From: JBHHYN01 sp046757565
GTDB taxonomy: Bacteria > Pseudomonadota > Gammaproteobacteria > Eutrophobiales > Eutrophobiaceae
Direction of reading: 5' to 3'
DNA: 64,000 bases
Assembly (NCBI GenBank): GCA_046757565.1
Contig: JBHHYN010000002.1
Coordinates: 19,345 to 83,344, forward strand
Shown here: piece after piece, positions 36,795-45,883 of the stretch
How the letters are laid out: each line of letters opens with the position of its first letter
How positions within the stretch are numbered: the stretch's first letter is position 1
Program-made: the position numbers and the translations under genes
Notes under the pieces: generated by a model
Seen by the model: the letters and a program-made list of their open reading frames with translations, nothing else
Told to the model about the DNA's origin: nothing
Database searches by the model: none

Positions 36795-36900
36795 GCTTCA
36801 GCCAGCTTCAGGATTAAATGGATAATGCTGAGACAGATTGTAACCCTTGACAGCCAGACCGGGAAGTATATGAAAGAAAGGGCCGTCAAGCATAGTTTGT

Positions 36901-37683
36901 TCAGACATACGTTTTTTCCAGAAAGGAGTGGATTCTGTTCGTAACAATCCCGGGTTGTTCGGCGTGCAGCCAATGGCCGGCATCATCAACCGTATCGATC
37001 AGCGCCTGGGGAAAGTATGTACGGATAACAGAAGAGTGCTCCGGCAGTATATAATCGGAGTATTCGCCCCGTAGAAAAAGCGATGGGCCCGCATAGGTTT
37101 GAGAGAAGTCCAATGCGGGAAAACCGGTTAGATGTGTCAGATTGGCATTAATCGCAGGCAGATTGATGCGCCAATGATAACTGCTACCGTTGTAGACCAG
37201 GTTTTGTAGCAGAAACTGTCTTAATAGGACGTCGGGTATTTCCTTCTGTAGATACCGATCTGCTTGCTGACGGCTCAAAACATTATCGAGTGGTAACCCG
37301 GCAAGGGCATTTAGCAGAGGTTCAAACTGATGATCGTATGCCACGGGGGCAACATCCAGCACCATCAGACTTGCTATGCGAGATGGTTCGAGCAGGGTGC
37401 AGGCCATGGCGACCTTTCCCCCCATGCTGTGACCAATGAGGCTTGCCTTGTCCAGCCTGCATTCGCGCATGACAGCCAACACGTCCGATGCCATGTCCGT
37501 GTAGGTCATGCTATCTGCATGACCACTGTCACCATGGTTCCTTAGATCAACTGTGATCACCTTGCAGGTGTCCGCCAGTTGTCCGGCGATGGTGGACCAG
37601 TTCCGTTTCGACCCGAACAAGCCATGCAGAATAATAACGGGTTCGCCCTGACCCAGCATTCGGTAACTCAGTTGTACAGACAT
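36901..37683 (-). CDS. Alpha/beta hydrolase, YbfF-like esterase
   Basis: A 260-residue serine hydrolase. Oxyanion block ILHGLFGSKRNW, nucleophile elbow GHSMGGK (serine in LIGHSMGGKVAM), a catalytic aspartate probably in LFLRGEYSDYI and histidine in DDAGHWLHAEQP. The E. coli YbfF relative is an esterase with acyl-CoA activity; the natural substrate here is unknown. ATG 37681-37683 is clear. Confidence 0.9.
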   Translation of the reverse strand: MSVQLSYRMLGQGEPVIILHGLFGSKRNWSTIAGQLADTCKVITVDLRNHGDSGHADSMTYTDMASDVLAVMRECRLDKASLIGHSMGGKVAMACTLLEPSRIASLMVLDVAPVAYDHQFEPLLNALAGLPLDNVLSRQQADRYLQKEIPDVLLRQFLLQNLVYNGSSYHWRINLPAINANLTHLTGFPALDFSQTYAGPSLFLRGEYSDYILPEHSSVIRTYFPQALIDTVDDAGHWLHAEQPGIVTNRIHSFLEKTYV

Positions 37684-37772
37684 GGGCTTTTTATTATCAT
37701 TTCATCTCGTTCTTTCAGAAATTTATTGTATCGACATTTCAAAGCCTGAACCTGTCCTTAAGGCGTATCGAA

Positions 37773-37913
37773 TTATCGGCTAAATACGTCAATGAGGCTC
37801 TGATTCTTCACCCTTGTAGGATCATCGTCAAAGCGGTATTCGATCCGGTACAACCGCTCCATGGAATAAAACTGCCAGTGGGTATAGGTAAGGGACTGAC
37901 CACGGTTTTTCAC
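37773..37913 (-). pseudogene. Short ORF or remnant, unknown
   Basis: A 46-codon frame from GTG 37913 to a stop at 37773, ending in residues such as MERLYRIEYRFDDDPTRVKN. The amino-acid composition looks protein-like, and codon use resembles neighbouring genes, but no ribosome-binding site is seen and I recognise no family. It starts just after the stop of the ExeA-FHA gene on the same strand. It may be a real small protein or the 3' end of a decayed gene. Confidence 0.3.
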
Positions 37914-37941
37914 ATGGCTTGGTGATATTCGGGTTGAGTGT

Positions 37942-39219
37942 CTATTTCTTCGCCGTGATATGCACAATCTGGTTTGAATGGCTACCCTGCGGGCTTTCAC
38001 TAATGTATACCAGGTTTGCTTTGGCCAAGGTAATCATACTACCATTATCCAGTAAACGGTTTTCTACAGCCAGAGAGATGTTGTCGCTATTTTTCAAACG
38101 GCATTTGCTGATGCGATGTCCATTAACGAAGGTACCGTTCGTGCTGTCCAGATCAACCACATAGGATTGCCCCTGAACAGTGACAATTTTGGCGTGGTGA
38201 CCACTGATAAAACGGTTATCAAGGCGGATTTCATTACCTTCAAAACGACCGATGCTGACGATTTCCTTTTCCAGCAAGTATTCCCTTTTTTCCTCGTTGC
38301 CACTTACCTGAATAATAACTTTCGGCGGCTGCTGATCCAGACTGTAGATATCCTGTGGGAGAATCGTTTCCGTTGCTCTTTCGCTGTATGGCTTCCATTG
38401 TAATTCCATGGTCACTTCTTCAACCATCTGCAGTGTAATTTTCGATTTATTATCCACAAAGGCAGACAGCATGGCGGTGTCACACAGAATATTAATCAGG
38501 CGAGGTATGCCGCCGCTGTAATGGTGTATAAACGGGATAGTGTTTTTCGCAAACAGTTTTTTTTCCCTGTTCTGGCCTGCCAGTGCAAGCCGATGCTCTA
38601 TATATTCTGCTGTCTCGTCTTTGCTCAGTGCACTCAGATGAAAACGGAAGCGGATACGCTGGTTAAGCTGTTCCATGCCCGGCGTATCAATAATTGCTTT
38701 TAACTCCGGCTGACCGACCAGGATTAAATTCAGCATCCTCCCCTTGCTGGTTTCAAGCCCTGTCATCAGTCGTACTTCTTCCAACACCCGCGCAGACAGG
38801 TTTTGGGCCTCATCTATGATCAGTACCACCTGTCTGTCCTGCTCATTTTTTTCCTTTAAAAACTTATTGAGCATGGCAAATAATTCAACCTTGCTGGCCG
38901 CATTAAAAGGTTGCAGTCCTAATTCCACCAGTATCGACTGATAAAACTCCAGTTCATCAAGCTGTGTTTGATGGATCTTGGCCACCAGCACATTCTTGTT
39001 CATATTTGCCAACAGGCTATGAATCAATGTGGTTTTGCCAGAACCAATTTCGCCGGTGATGACAACAAAACTGTCGCGGTTCCAGATTCCATATTCCATA
39101 TACGCCTTGGCACGCCTGTGGGCCTTGCTCAGGTATAGGAAGTTATGATCCGGCGTCAGTTGGAAGGGCTGCTTATTGAGACCAAAAAATTCGTTATATA
39201 AGGTAATTGGTTCCTTCAT
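37942..39219 (-). CDS. ExeA/GspA-type AAA ATPase with C-terminal FHA domain
   Basis: 425 residues from ATG 39219 (MKEPITLYNEFFGL). The ATPase (1-270) has Walker A GEIGSGKTT (56-64) and Walker B VVLIIDEAQN (131-140) and belongs to the ExeA/GspA group, known for secretion-associated peptidoglycan or pilus roles. A linker (275-300) leads to an FHA domain (about 318-395) with GR (324-325), SGHHAKI (339-345) and NGTFVNG (361-367), all the residues needed to bind phosphothreonine. No membrane segment is seen. The FHA domain suggests regulation by a Ser/Thr kinase, none of which lies in this window. Confidence 0.92.
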   Translation of the reverse strand: MKEPITLYNEFFGLNKQPFQLTPDHNFLYLSKAHRRAKAYMEYGIWNRDSFVVITGEIGSGKTTLIHSLLANMNKNVLVAKIHQTQLDELEFYQSILVELGLQPFNAASKVELFAMLNKFLKEKNEQDRQVVLIIDEAQNLSARVLEEVRLMTGLETSKGRMLNLILVGQPELKAIIDTPGMEQLNQRIRFRFHLSALSKDETAEYIEHRLALAGQNREKKLFAKNTIPFIHHYSGGIPRLINILCDTAMLSAFVDNKSKITLQMVEEVTMELQWKPYSERATETILPQDIYSLDQQPPKVIIQVSGNEEKREYLLEKEIVSIGRFEGNEIRLDNRFISGHHAKIVTVQGQSYVVDLDSTNGTFVNGHRISKCRLKNSDNISLAVENRLLDNGSMITLAKANLVYISESPQGSHSNQIVHITAKK

Positions 39220-39450
39220 AAATATTGGTCTTTGTCGTCCACTCAAAAAGAATACACATATTCATCTGTAGTGAGTTTGACACAGATATGGCTGTAATTC
39301 CAGATAACCCCTGAGTTGACAACAAGTTGTATTTTGTTTAATTGTTTTCAGTATTCGACGCAATCTGTTTGTTTCACAGGGGATTTGAGACAGGTTCTAA
39401 TCATCTCCCCCTTTATTCCCTATGGCCGATAATGATTAATTGCCGGGGGT

Positions 39451-39891
39451 TTACTTTGGTAATCTATCCTCATTCAAACAGTTCCTGGGCCATATCCCGA
39501 GGTAGTGCAAATCCTCATCGATGCCATCCATGACATCATAATCTTTGAATGCCTGTTTCCCCACCCAGGCATAGTCCGTGTGTTCATCATTCAACTCTAT
39601 TTCACCCTGCAGCCATCGGTAATGATAGAGATAAATACGGTAAATACCTCCATAAAAGCTATCGTATAATGGTCCCATTTGGTTGACGAGTTCGATATTG
39701 AAATGGCCGCCGATTTCCTCGTTCAGTTCGCGTAATGAGCAGGCGACGGGCGCTTCATCGGCCTCGATATGACCTGCCGGGAACCCCCAAAGTCCCGGTC
39801 CCAGTTTCAGGTGTCGGCTCCTTTTCAATAACAGAATTTCATTTTGATCATTTTCCAGGACATTGATGGAAAAGCGGGCTTCGATTGTCAT
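39451..39891 (-). CDS. Nudix hydrolase
   Basis: A 146-residue Nudix protein with a complete box: GHIEADEAP followed by REL-NEEIGG (G-x5-E-x7-RE-x2-EE-x-G). It hydrolyses nucleoside-diphosphate-linked compounds; the substrate cannot be predicted. The upstream aceF gene ends 62 bp before it on the same strand, so it may be the last gene of the pyruvate dehydrogenase transcript. Confidence 0.92.
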   Translation of the reverse strand: MTIEARFSINVLENDQNEILLLKRSRHLKLGPGLWGFPAGHIEADEAPVACSLRELNEEIGGHFNIELVNQMGPLYDSFYGGIYRIYLYHYRWLQGEIELNDEHTDYAWVGKQAFKDYDVMDGIDEDLHYLGIWPRNCLNEDRLPK

Positions 39892-39953
39892 TGGACCATA
39901 ATCAATGCAGTGGCAATCCCTGTCCGGGTTTAGGTTATCTCCCGGGGCAGGGT

Positions 39954-41279
39954 CTAAAGCAGTATTTGCCGGATGTCAGTCAAGACCGTGCTCAGATAGC
40001 GCGTAAACTCCGCTCCCGCGACACCATCGATGACGCGGTGATCGTAGGACACCGAAAACGGCAGTATGGTGCGTGGTTCAAACTGGCCATCAACATACAC
40101 GGGTTTAATGGTGGAGCGGGATACACCGAGGATAGCGACTTCCGGTGTATTCACAATCGGCGTGAAGTGGGTACCGCCTATGTGTCCCAGGCTGGAGATG
40201 GTAAAACATCCGCCCTGCATCTCTGCCGGCGTGAGTTTCTTGTCACGTGCCTTCTGCGCCAGTTCCTCCAGTTCTTTGGCCAGTTCGAACAGGCCTTTCA
40301 GATCGGCATCCCGGATCACCGGTACCATCAGTCCGGAATCCGTATTCACGGCAAAGCCAATATGAAAATAGTTTTTCATGATCAACTCGTCACCACCGGG
40401 ACTGAGTGAGGAGTTGAAATCCGGAAATTCTTTCAGGGCGTCAACAACTGCCTTGACCAGAAAACTCAGCAGGGTCAGCTTTACACCATTACGGTCAGCT
40501 TCCTTTTTCCTGGATTGCCTGAATTCTTCCAACTCGCTGATGTCCGCCTCATCAAACTGGGTAACATGAGGGACATTGATCCAACTGCGGTGAACATTCT
40601 GGCCGCCGAGACGTTTCAGGCGTGGCAAGGCCCGGGCTTCAACCGGGCCAAATCTGGAAAAATCAACAGGTGGTATCTCCGGCAGGGAAACCCCCCCGCC
40701 ACGATCAAACACGCGGTCGCTGGACATGACCGCCTTGGTAAAGGCCATGACATCTTCTCTCAGGATGCGGCCCTTGGCGCCACTGCCGCGTACCAGTCCC
40801 AGGTCGACCCCCAGTTCCCGGGCGAATTTTCTCACCGATGGGCTGGCATGGGCCTTTGCCGAGCGGCTGCCGCCGACCACTTCCGAACTGCGGGGCGTCG
40901 CCGGGGCAGGTCTTAGTCCTGACGGTAATGTTTGTTCAACCGGCGTTGCTGCCTGCTGTTCAACCGGTGGCTGCTCCTTATCTCTCTGGATTTTTTGCAC
41001 AGGTTCCTGTTTTTGTGGAGAAGAACCGGTAGCTGTTTCATCTTCTTCCAAAATCAGGACAGGCGTGCCTTGCGACGCACTGTCACCTACCTTGATCTTC
41101 ACCTCTTTGACGATGCCGGTGGCAGGCGAGGGAATATCCATGGTTGCCTTGTCACTTTCCAGGGTAATCAAGGTGTCCTCTTTGGCGACATTATCGCCCG
41201 GTTTTACCGCTATTTCGATGACCTCCACGGCATCGAAGTCACCGATATCGGGTACTTTAATTTCTTGTAGTTTACTCAA
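39954..41279 (-). CDS. aceF: Pyruvate dehydrogenase E2, dihydrolipoamide acetyltransferase
   Basis: 441 residues. One lipoyl domain at the N-terminus with lysine in LESDKATMDIPSP, a proline/alanine linker, an E3-binding domain (SPSVRKFARELGVDLGLVRGSG) and the catalytic core ending in SYDHRVIDGVAGAEF, with the active-site H-x3-D. Many gammaproteobacterial E2 proteins carry two or three lipoyl domains, so the single one is a small version. The only plausible start is TTG 41279. No lipoamide dehydrogenase gene follows, so E3 must be elsewhere. Confidence 0.96.
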   Translation of the reverse strand: MSKLQEIKVPDIGDFDAVEVIEIAVKPGDNVAKEDTLITLESDKATMDIPSPATGIVKEVKIKVGDSASQGTPVLILEEDETATGSSPQKQEPVQKIQRDKEQPPVEQQAATPVEQTLPSGLRPAPATPRSSEVVGGSRSAKAHASPSVRKFARELGVDLGLVRGSGAKGRILREDVMAFTKAVMSSDRVFDRGGGVSLPEIPPVDFSRFGPVEARALPRLKRLGGQNVHRSWINVPHVTQFDEADISELEEFRQSRKKEADRNGVKLTLLSFLVKAVVDALKEFPDFNSSLSPGGDELIMKNYFHIGFAVNTDSGLMVPVIRDADLKGLFELAKELEELAQKARDKKLTPAEMQGGCFTISSLGHIGGTHFTPIVNTPEVAILGVSRSTIKPVYVDGQFEPRTILPFSVSYDHRVIDGVAGAEFTRYLSTVLTDIRQILL

Positions 41280-41309
41280 ATCATATAGCCCATGAATAAT
41301 TATTAACAG

Positions 41310-41513
41310 TTAACCACAGAGACACGGAGTACACAGAGAATTTCAATTTCTTATCAATTGTAATTTTTAACTCTGTGTTCTCAGTAGCTCTATATTTTAA
41401 TCAAATACTTCTCCAGGTAATTTTTATTTATTAACCACGAAGCCCACGAAGGTATTTAAATTCTGTTCAATCGTAATTATTTTTACTCTGTGTTCTCTGT
41501 GTCTCCGTGATTA
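41310..41513. repeat. Two diverged CACAGAGACAC repeats inside the pdh operon
   Basis: Copy A starts TTAACCACAGAGACACGGAG (41310) and copy B TTAACCACGAAGCCCACGAA (41430). Both contain TAATT...ACTCTGTGTTCTC. The outer arms (41315-41338 and 41486-41509) are near-perfect inverted complements, so the 200-bp stretch between aceE and aceF could fold into one long hairpin. This kind of repeat is common in environmental bacterial genomes. Confidence 0.75.
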
Positions 41514-41525
41514 TATATAAAAATT

Positions 41526-44183
41526 TTATACGGTGATCGGGTTGGGTTTTTCCGGATCGATGTTGTATTTCCTGATTGCTTCACTGACTCTGGATGCAGG
41601 GATCTGGCCTTCATCCGCCAGGGCTGTCAAGGCGGCGATGACGATATAATAACGGCTTACCTCGAAGAAGCGGCGTAATTTCTCCCGGCCGTCGCTGCGA
41701 CCGAAACCATCGGTACCCAGCACCACATACCGGTTGGGGATAAAATTTCGGATCTGATCGGCGTATGTCTTGATGTAATCGGTGGCGGCGATAACGGGTC
41801 CTATATGACCTTTAAGACATTTCTCTACGTAACACTCCTTAGCTCTGGATTCCGGGTGCATCATGTTCCAGCGTTTCACATCAAGTCCCTCACGTCTCAG
41901 TTCATTAAAACTGGTGGCGCTCCAGATATCCGCATCGACACTGAAATCATCCTTTAGAAGATCCCCTGCCGCTATGACTTCACGCAGAATTGTGCCCGAT
42001 CCCATGAGTTGCACTTTTAGCTTCTTCCTGCCGCCCTTGCGCAGGAGGTATAAACCTTTCAAGATCCCTTCTTCGATGCCGTCCGGCATCGGTGGGTGCT
42101 CATAGTTCTCATTCATGACGGTGATGTAGTAATAGATATCTTCCTCTTTTTCATGCATCCGTTTCAAACCGTCATGGATAATGGTGGCCAGCTCATAGGC
42201 ATAGGTGGGATCATAGGAGACGCAATTCGGGATCATGGACGCAATTAGATGACTATGACCGTCCTGGTGTTGCAAACCTTCCCCGGCAAGGGTGGTCCTG
42301 CCCGCTGTACCTCCCAGCAGGAAACCACGCGATCGAATATCGCCAGCCGCCCAGGCAAGATCGCCAATACGCTGAAAGCCGAACATGGAATAGAAGATAT
42401 AGAAAGGGAGCATTCTTACACCGTGATATTTATAGGCCGTCGCAGCAGCGATCCATGACGAGAACGCGCCCGCTTCATTGATCCCTTCTTCCAGGATTTG
42501 ACCTTTTTTGTCCTCCCGGTAATACATGACCTGGGCACTGTCCACGGGTTCATAGAGCTGACCGATCGATGAATAGATGCCCAATTGCCGGAACATACCT
42601 TCCATGCCGAAGGTGCGTGCTTCATCCGGGATAATCGGTACAACGTATTTACCGATATCTTTATCGCGGATCAGGGTGTTGAGTATGCGCACGAATGCCA
42701 TGGTTGTGGAAATTGCCCTGCCTGCTGTGCCTTCAAGCAGTTTTTCGTGAATAGTGACATCCGGGATCTTGTGAGGACGTGACTTGCGACGGCCGGAAAA
42801 CAGCGGGCCGCCCAGTTTTTCACGTTGTTTATGCATGTAGCGGATTTCCGGACTGTCATTGGCAGGTCGGTAGAAGGGGGCATTGACAATCTCTTCATCT
42901 GAAATAGGAATGTTGAAACGCTCCCTGAAGGCCTTCAAGGCATCATCCCCCATCTTCTTTTGTTGATGGGTGATATTCTGGCCCTCACCGGCTTCACCCA
43001 TGCCATAACCTTTCACTGTTTTCGCCAATATCACTGTCGGCTGGCCTTTATGATTGACGGCAGCCGTATACGCCGCATAGACTTTATGGGGATCGTGACC
43101 GCCACGGTTCAACCGCCAGATGTCCTGATCCGTCATATTGGCCACCATGGCCTTGAGTTCCGGGTATTTTCCAAAAAATTTTTCCCTGACATAAGCGCCA
43201 TCATTCGCTTTATAAGCCTGATATTCACCGTCGACCGCTTCTTCCATGCGTTTATACAGGAGTCCATGGGTGTCTCTGGCCAACAGCGGGTCCCAGTAGG
43301 ATCCCCATATTACCTTGATCACATTCCAGCCAGCGCCACGGAATTCCGCCTCCAGCTCCTGGATAATCTTGCTGTTTCCCCGGACAGGGCCGTCCAACCG
43401 TTGCAGATTGCAATTGATAACGAAAATGAGGTTATCGAGTTTTTCACGAGCGGCCAGTCCGATGGAGCCCATCGCTTCCGGTTCATCCATTTCGCCATCG
43501 CCCATGAACGCCCATATCTTGCGTTCACTGGGCTGGATTAAATCGCGATCTTCAAGGTAACGCATAAACCGGGCCTGGTAGATGGCCATAAGCGGGCCCA
43601 GTCCCATGGAGACAGTGGGAAACTGCCAGAAATCAGGCATCAACCAGGGATGCGGGTAGGAAGGCAGACCGTTACCGTCTACCTCTTGCCTGAAATTATG
43701 GAGTTTCTCCTTGCTGATAGAACCGTATACATAGGCACGGGCATAGATACCGGGGGCGGAATGACCCTGAACAAAGACCAGATCACCGCTATGTTCTTTC
43801 GTGGCAGCCTTGAAGAAGTGATTGAAGCCGACATCATACAGGGTCGCGGAGGAGGCGAAACTGGCGATATGTCCGCCCAGTTCACTATTGAAGCGATTGG
43901 CCTTAACGACCATGGCCAGGGCGTTCCAGCGCACCAGCGAGCGTATGCGCCACTCCAGATCGTGGTCGCCCGGTGAGCGTGCCTCTTTCGAAGGCGGTAT
44001 GGTATTCAAATAGGCGGTATTCGCGGAATAGGGCAGATAGGCGCCGGATCTTCTCGCCTTGGCGATAAGTTGTTCCAGCAGAAAATGGGCCCGCTCAATA
44101 CCCTCCTGGGCCAGGACAGAGTCCAGCGCTTCCAGCCATTCCCGGGTCTCCTGTGGATCAATATCTTTTTGCAGTTCTGCCAT
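41526..44183 (-). CDS. aceE: Pyruvate dehydrogenase E1, homodimeric type
   Basis: An 885-residue thiamine-diphosphate enzyme that decarboxylates pyruvate and acetylates the lipoyl group of AceF. It has the ThDP signature GDGEMDEPEAMG...NCN(LQRLDGPV) and the family blocks GHSAPGIYARAY and SYDPTYAYE. Full length. It precedes aceF by 246 bp, a gap filled with repeats, and its promoter lies in the 197-bp region shared with the divergent aminopeptidase gene. Confidence 0.98.
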   Translation of the reverse strand: MAELQKDIDPQETREWLEALDSVLAQEGIERAHFLLEQLIAKARRSGAYLPYSANTAYLNTIPPSKEARSPGDHDLEWRIRSLVRWNALAMVVKANRFNSELGGHIASFASSATLYDVGFNHFFKAATKEHSGDLVFVQGHSAPGIYARAYVYGSISKEKLHNFRQEVDGNGLPSYPHPWLMPDFWQFPTVSMGLGPLMAIYQARFMRYLEDRDLIQPSERKIWAFMGDGEMDEPEAMGSIGLAAREKLDNLIFVINCNLQRLDGPVRGNSKIIQELEAEFRGAGWNVIKVIWGSYWDPLLARDTHGLLYKRMEEAVDGEYQAYKANDGAYVREKFFGKYPELKAMVANMTDQDIWRLNRGGHDPHKVYAAYTAAVNHKGQPTVILAKTVKGYGMGEAGEGQNITHQQKKMGDDALKAFRERFNIPISDEEIVNAPFYRPANDSPEIRYMHKQREKLGGPLFSGRRKSRPHKIPDVTIHEKLLEGTAGRAISTTMAFVRILNTLIRDKDIGKYVVPIIPDEARTFGMEGMFRQLGIYSSIGQLYEPVDSAQVMYYREDKKGQILEEGINEAGAFSSWIAAATAYKYHGVRMLPFYIFYSMFGFQRIGDLAWAAGDIRSRGFLLGGTAGRTTLAGEGLQHQDGHSHLIASMIPNCVSYDPTYAYELATIIHDGLKRMHEKEEDIYYYITVMNENYEHPPMPDGIEEGILKGLYLLRKGGRKKLKVQLMGSGTILREVIAAGDLLKDDFSVDADIWSATSFNELRREGLDVKRWNMMHPESRAKECYVEKCLKGHIGPVIAATDYIKTYADQIRNFIPNRYVVLGTDGFGRSDGREKLRRFFEVSRYYIVIAALTALADEGQIPASRVSEAIRKYNIDPEKPNPITV

Positions 44184-44380
44184 TACTTATGTACCGTCCA
44201 GACCGGAGCGACAGACAAATCCGGTAAGTACTGAACTCTTCAAAGTTTCCGTGGATAACATATCCTTCCTTATGGTTTATTATGAAAGACCTGATGCTGT
44301 AGTGCTGATTCCAAGCATCGTTTTATTCAGCTAGTGTACTACAGTTTGAAATTCATTATTAATTATATGGATAACCATCA

Positions 44381-45874
44381 ATGACCCCGATAAGCCTGAA
44401 ACTCATTCAGCAAGCCCGGATCCCAACGAAAAAACAGGTGGATAGTGTCTTACACTGGATTATTATCTTTCCCTGTCCCGTAGACAATATATCGGCGGAA
44501 AAATTTCCCTATGCCCGCCTACTGAACAGCCGGCGCGAACGTCTGGATAAGAAAACACCCGATTCTGAGCCTGTCACTACCGATCTGCCCAACGCCGCCG
44601 GCAGCCGTGTCGCCTTAGCCTGTCTTGAGCCTGACACGGAGGCGTTCAAATTGTTGACCCTCTCCAGAAAACTGGTGGCGGTGCATAGTCACAGCAAGGC
44701 GACACAAATAGGTATAGCCATTCATGGCTTTTTGCCGGAACAGGCGGAACGAATTGCCGAGGCCGTTATCGCTGCGGCCTGTAGCGCTGCGGCGAAGATG
44801 CCGGACTACAAAAGTAACAGGGAGAAACAGTCATCGCCCAGGCGCCTCCATCTTTATGGAGTCAGGACCCGGCATGGCTTCAAACGTACACTCGCCGAGG
44901 CCCAGGGCAATGCCGTCAGCCGTTATTTAAGTACATTGCCGTCTAACAGATTAACGCCAGGTCTGTATCTGCGGCAGATTCGCAGGCTTGCCAAAGAATA
45001 TGGCTGGAAGCTGGAGTTCATGGATGAAAGGGCGCTGCGAAAAAAAAAGGCCGGCGCCTTTCTTGCTGTGTCCAAAGGAAGTCCCACACAGGATGCCGGA
45101 ATTGTCCGTTTACGCTATCAGCCACCTGCGTCATCGCGGCGTGGCAAGGTGGCGCTGGTTGGTAAAGGTATATGTTACGATACCGGCGGCACCAATCTGA
45201 AACCGGCCAAGTTTATGTTCGGCATGCACGAGGACATGCAGGGCAGTGCTGTAGCGCTGGGGACGCTGATCGCCTTGTCCCGGTTGAAAGTCCGGTTTCC
45301 GGTCGAATGCTGGCTGGCCCTGGCCATGAATCATATCGGTCCCCGCGCCTATAAACCCAATGACGTAGTCACGGCAGCGGACGGTACGAGCATAGAGATC
45401 GTGCATACCGATGCTGAGGGAAGAATGGTGCTGGCCGATACTCTGGTGATGGCGTCGAAGAAAAAACCACGGCTGCTTATCGATTACGCTACCTTGACCG
45501 GCGCCTGTGTCTACTCACTCGGTAGCGCCTACAGTGGCGTGTTTACTAACAGAGATGGGTTCATTCCAATACTGATCGAAACGGGAAAGGAGAGCGGTGA
45601 ACGGGTCTGGCCATTTCCTATGGACGCGGATTATGACAAGGCCATTGAAAGCGATATCGCTGATGTGAAACAGTGTGCACTGGAGGGTGGCGCCGATCAC
45701 ATCCTGGCAGCGAGATTTTTACAGCGCTTCGTTAAAGAAGATACGCCCTGGATACATATGGATCTGGCGAGCAGTAATTGTAAGGGCGGGCTTGCGCATA
45801 TACCGACGGATACCACAGGGTTCGGGATCAGGTATACATTGCATTTGTTGCTGGACAAGAAAATTATCGATTAG
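44381..45874 (+). CDS. M17 leucyl aminopeptidase family protein
   Basis: A 497-residue metallopeptidase. The catalytic domain (about 240-495) has the metal-binding blocks GKGICYDTGGTNLKP and VHTDAEGRMVLADTL (the NTDAEGR signature with H for N). YDTGG replaces the more common FDSGG. The two zinc ligands in these blocks are kept, so activity is likely. It resembles PepB-type or YpdF-like proteins more than PepA. It faces the YajR-like gene, 9 bp between stops. Confidence 0.9.
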   Translation: MTPISLKLIQQARIPTKKQVDSVLHWIIIFPCPVDNISAEKFPYARLLNSRRERLDKKTPDSEPVTTDLPNAAGSRVALACLEPDTEAFKLLTLSRKLVAVHSHSKATQIGIAIHGFLPEQAERIAEAVIAAACSAAAKMPDYKSNREKQSSPRRLHLYGVRTRHGFKRTLAEAQGNAVSRYLSTLPSNRLTPGLYLRQIRRLAKEYGWKLEFMDERALRKKKAGAFLAVSKGSPTQDAGIVRLRYQPPASSRRGKVALVGKGICYDTGGTNLKPAKFMFGMHEDMQGSAVALGTLIALSRLKVRFPVECWLALAMNHIGPRAYKPNDVVTAADGTSIEIVHTDAEGRMVLADTLVMASKKKPRLLIDYATLTGACVYSLGSAYSGVFTNRDGFIPILIETGKESGERVWPFPMDADYDKAIESDIADVKQCALEGGADHILAARFLQRFVKEDTPWIHMDLASSNCKGGLAHIPTDTTGFGIRYTLHLLLDKKIID

Positions 45875-45883
45875 TTATCAGAC

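Noticed and set aside
36791..36989. Two short minus-strand ORFs between the esterase and argG genes
   Set aside because: They are frame-shifted overlaps of the esterase 3' end without start signals.
42960..43541. 193-codon open frame antisense to aceE
   Set aside because: Lies fully inside aceE and has no supporting start signal or family.
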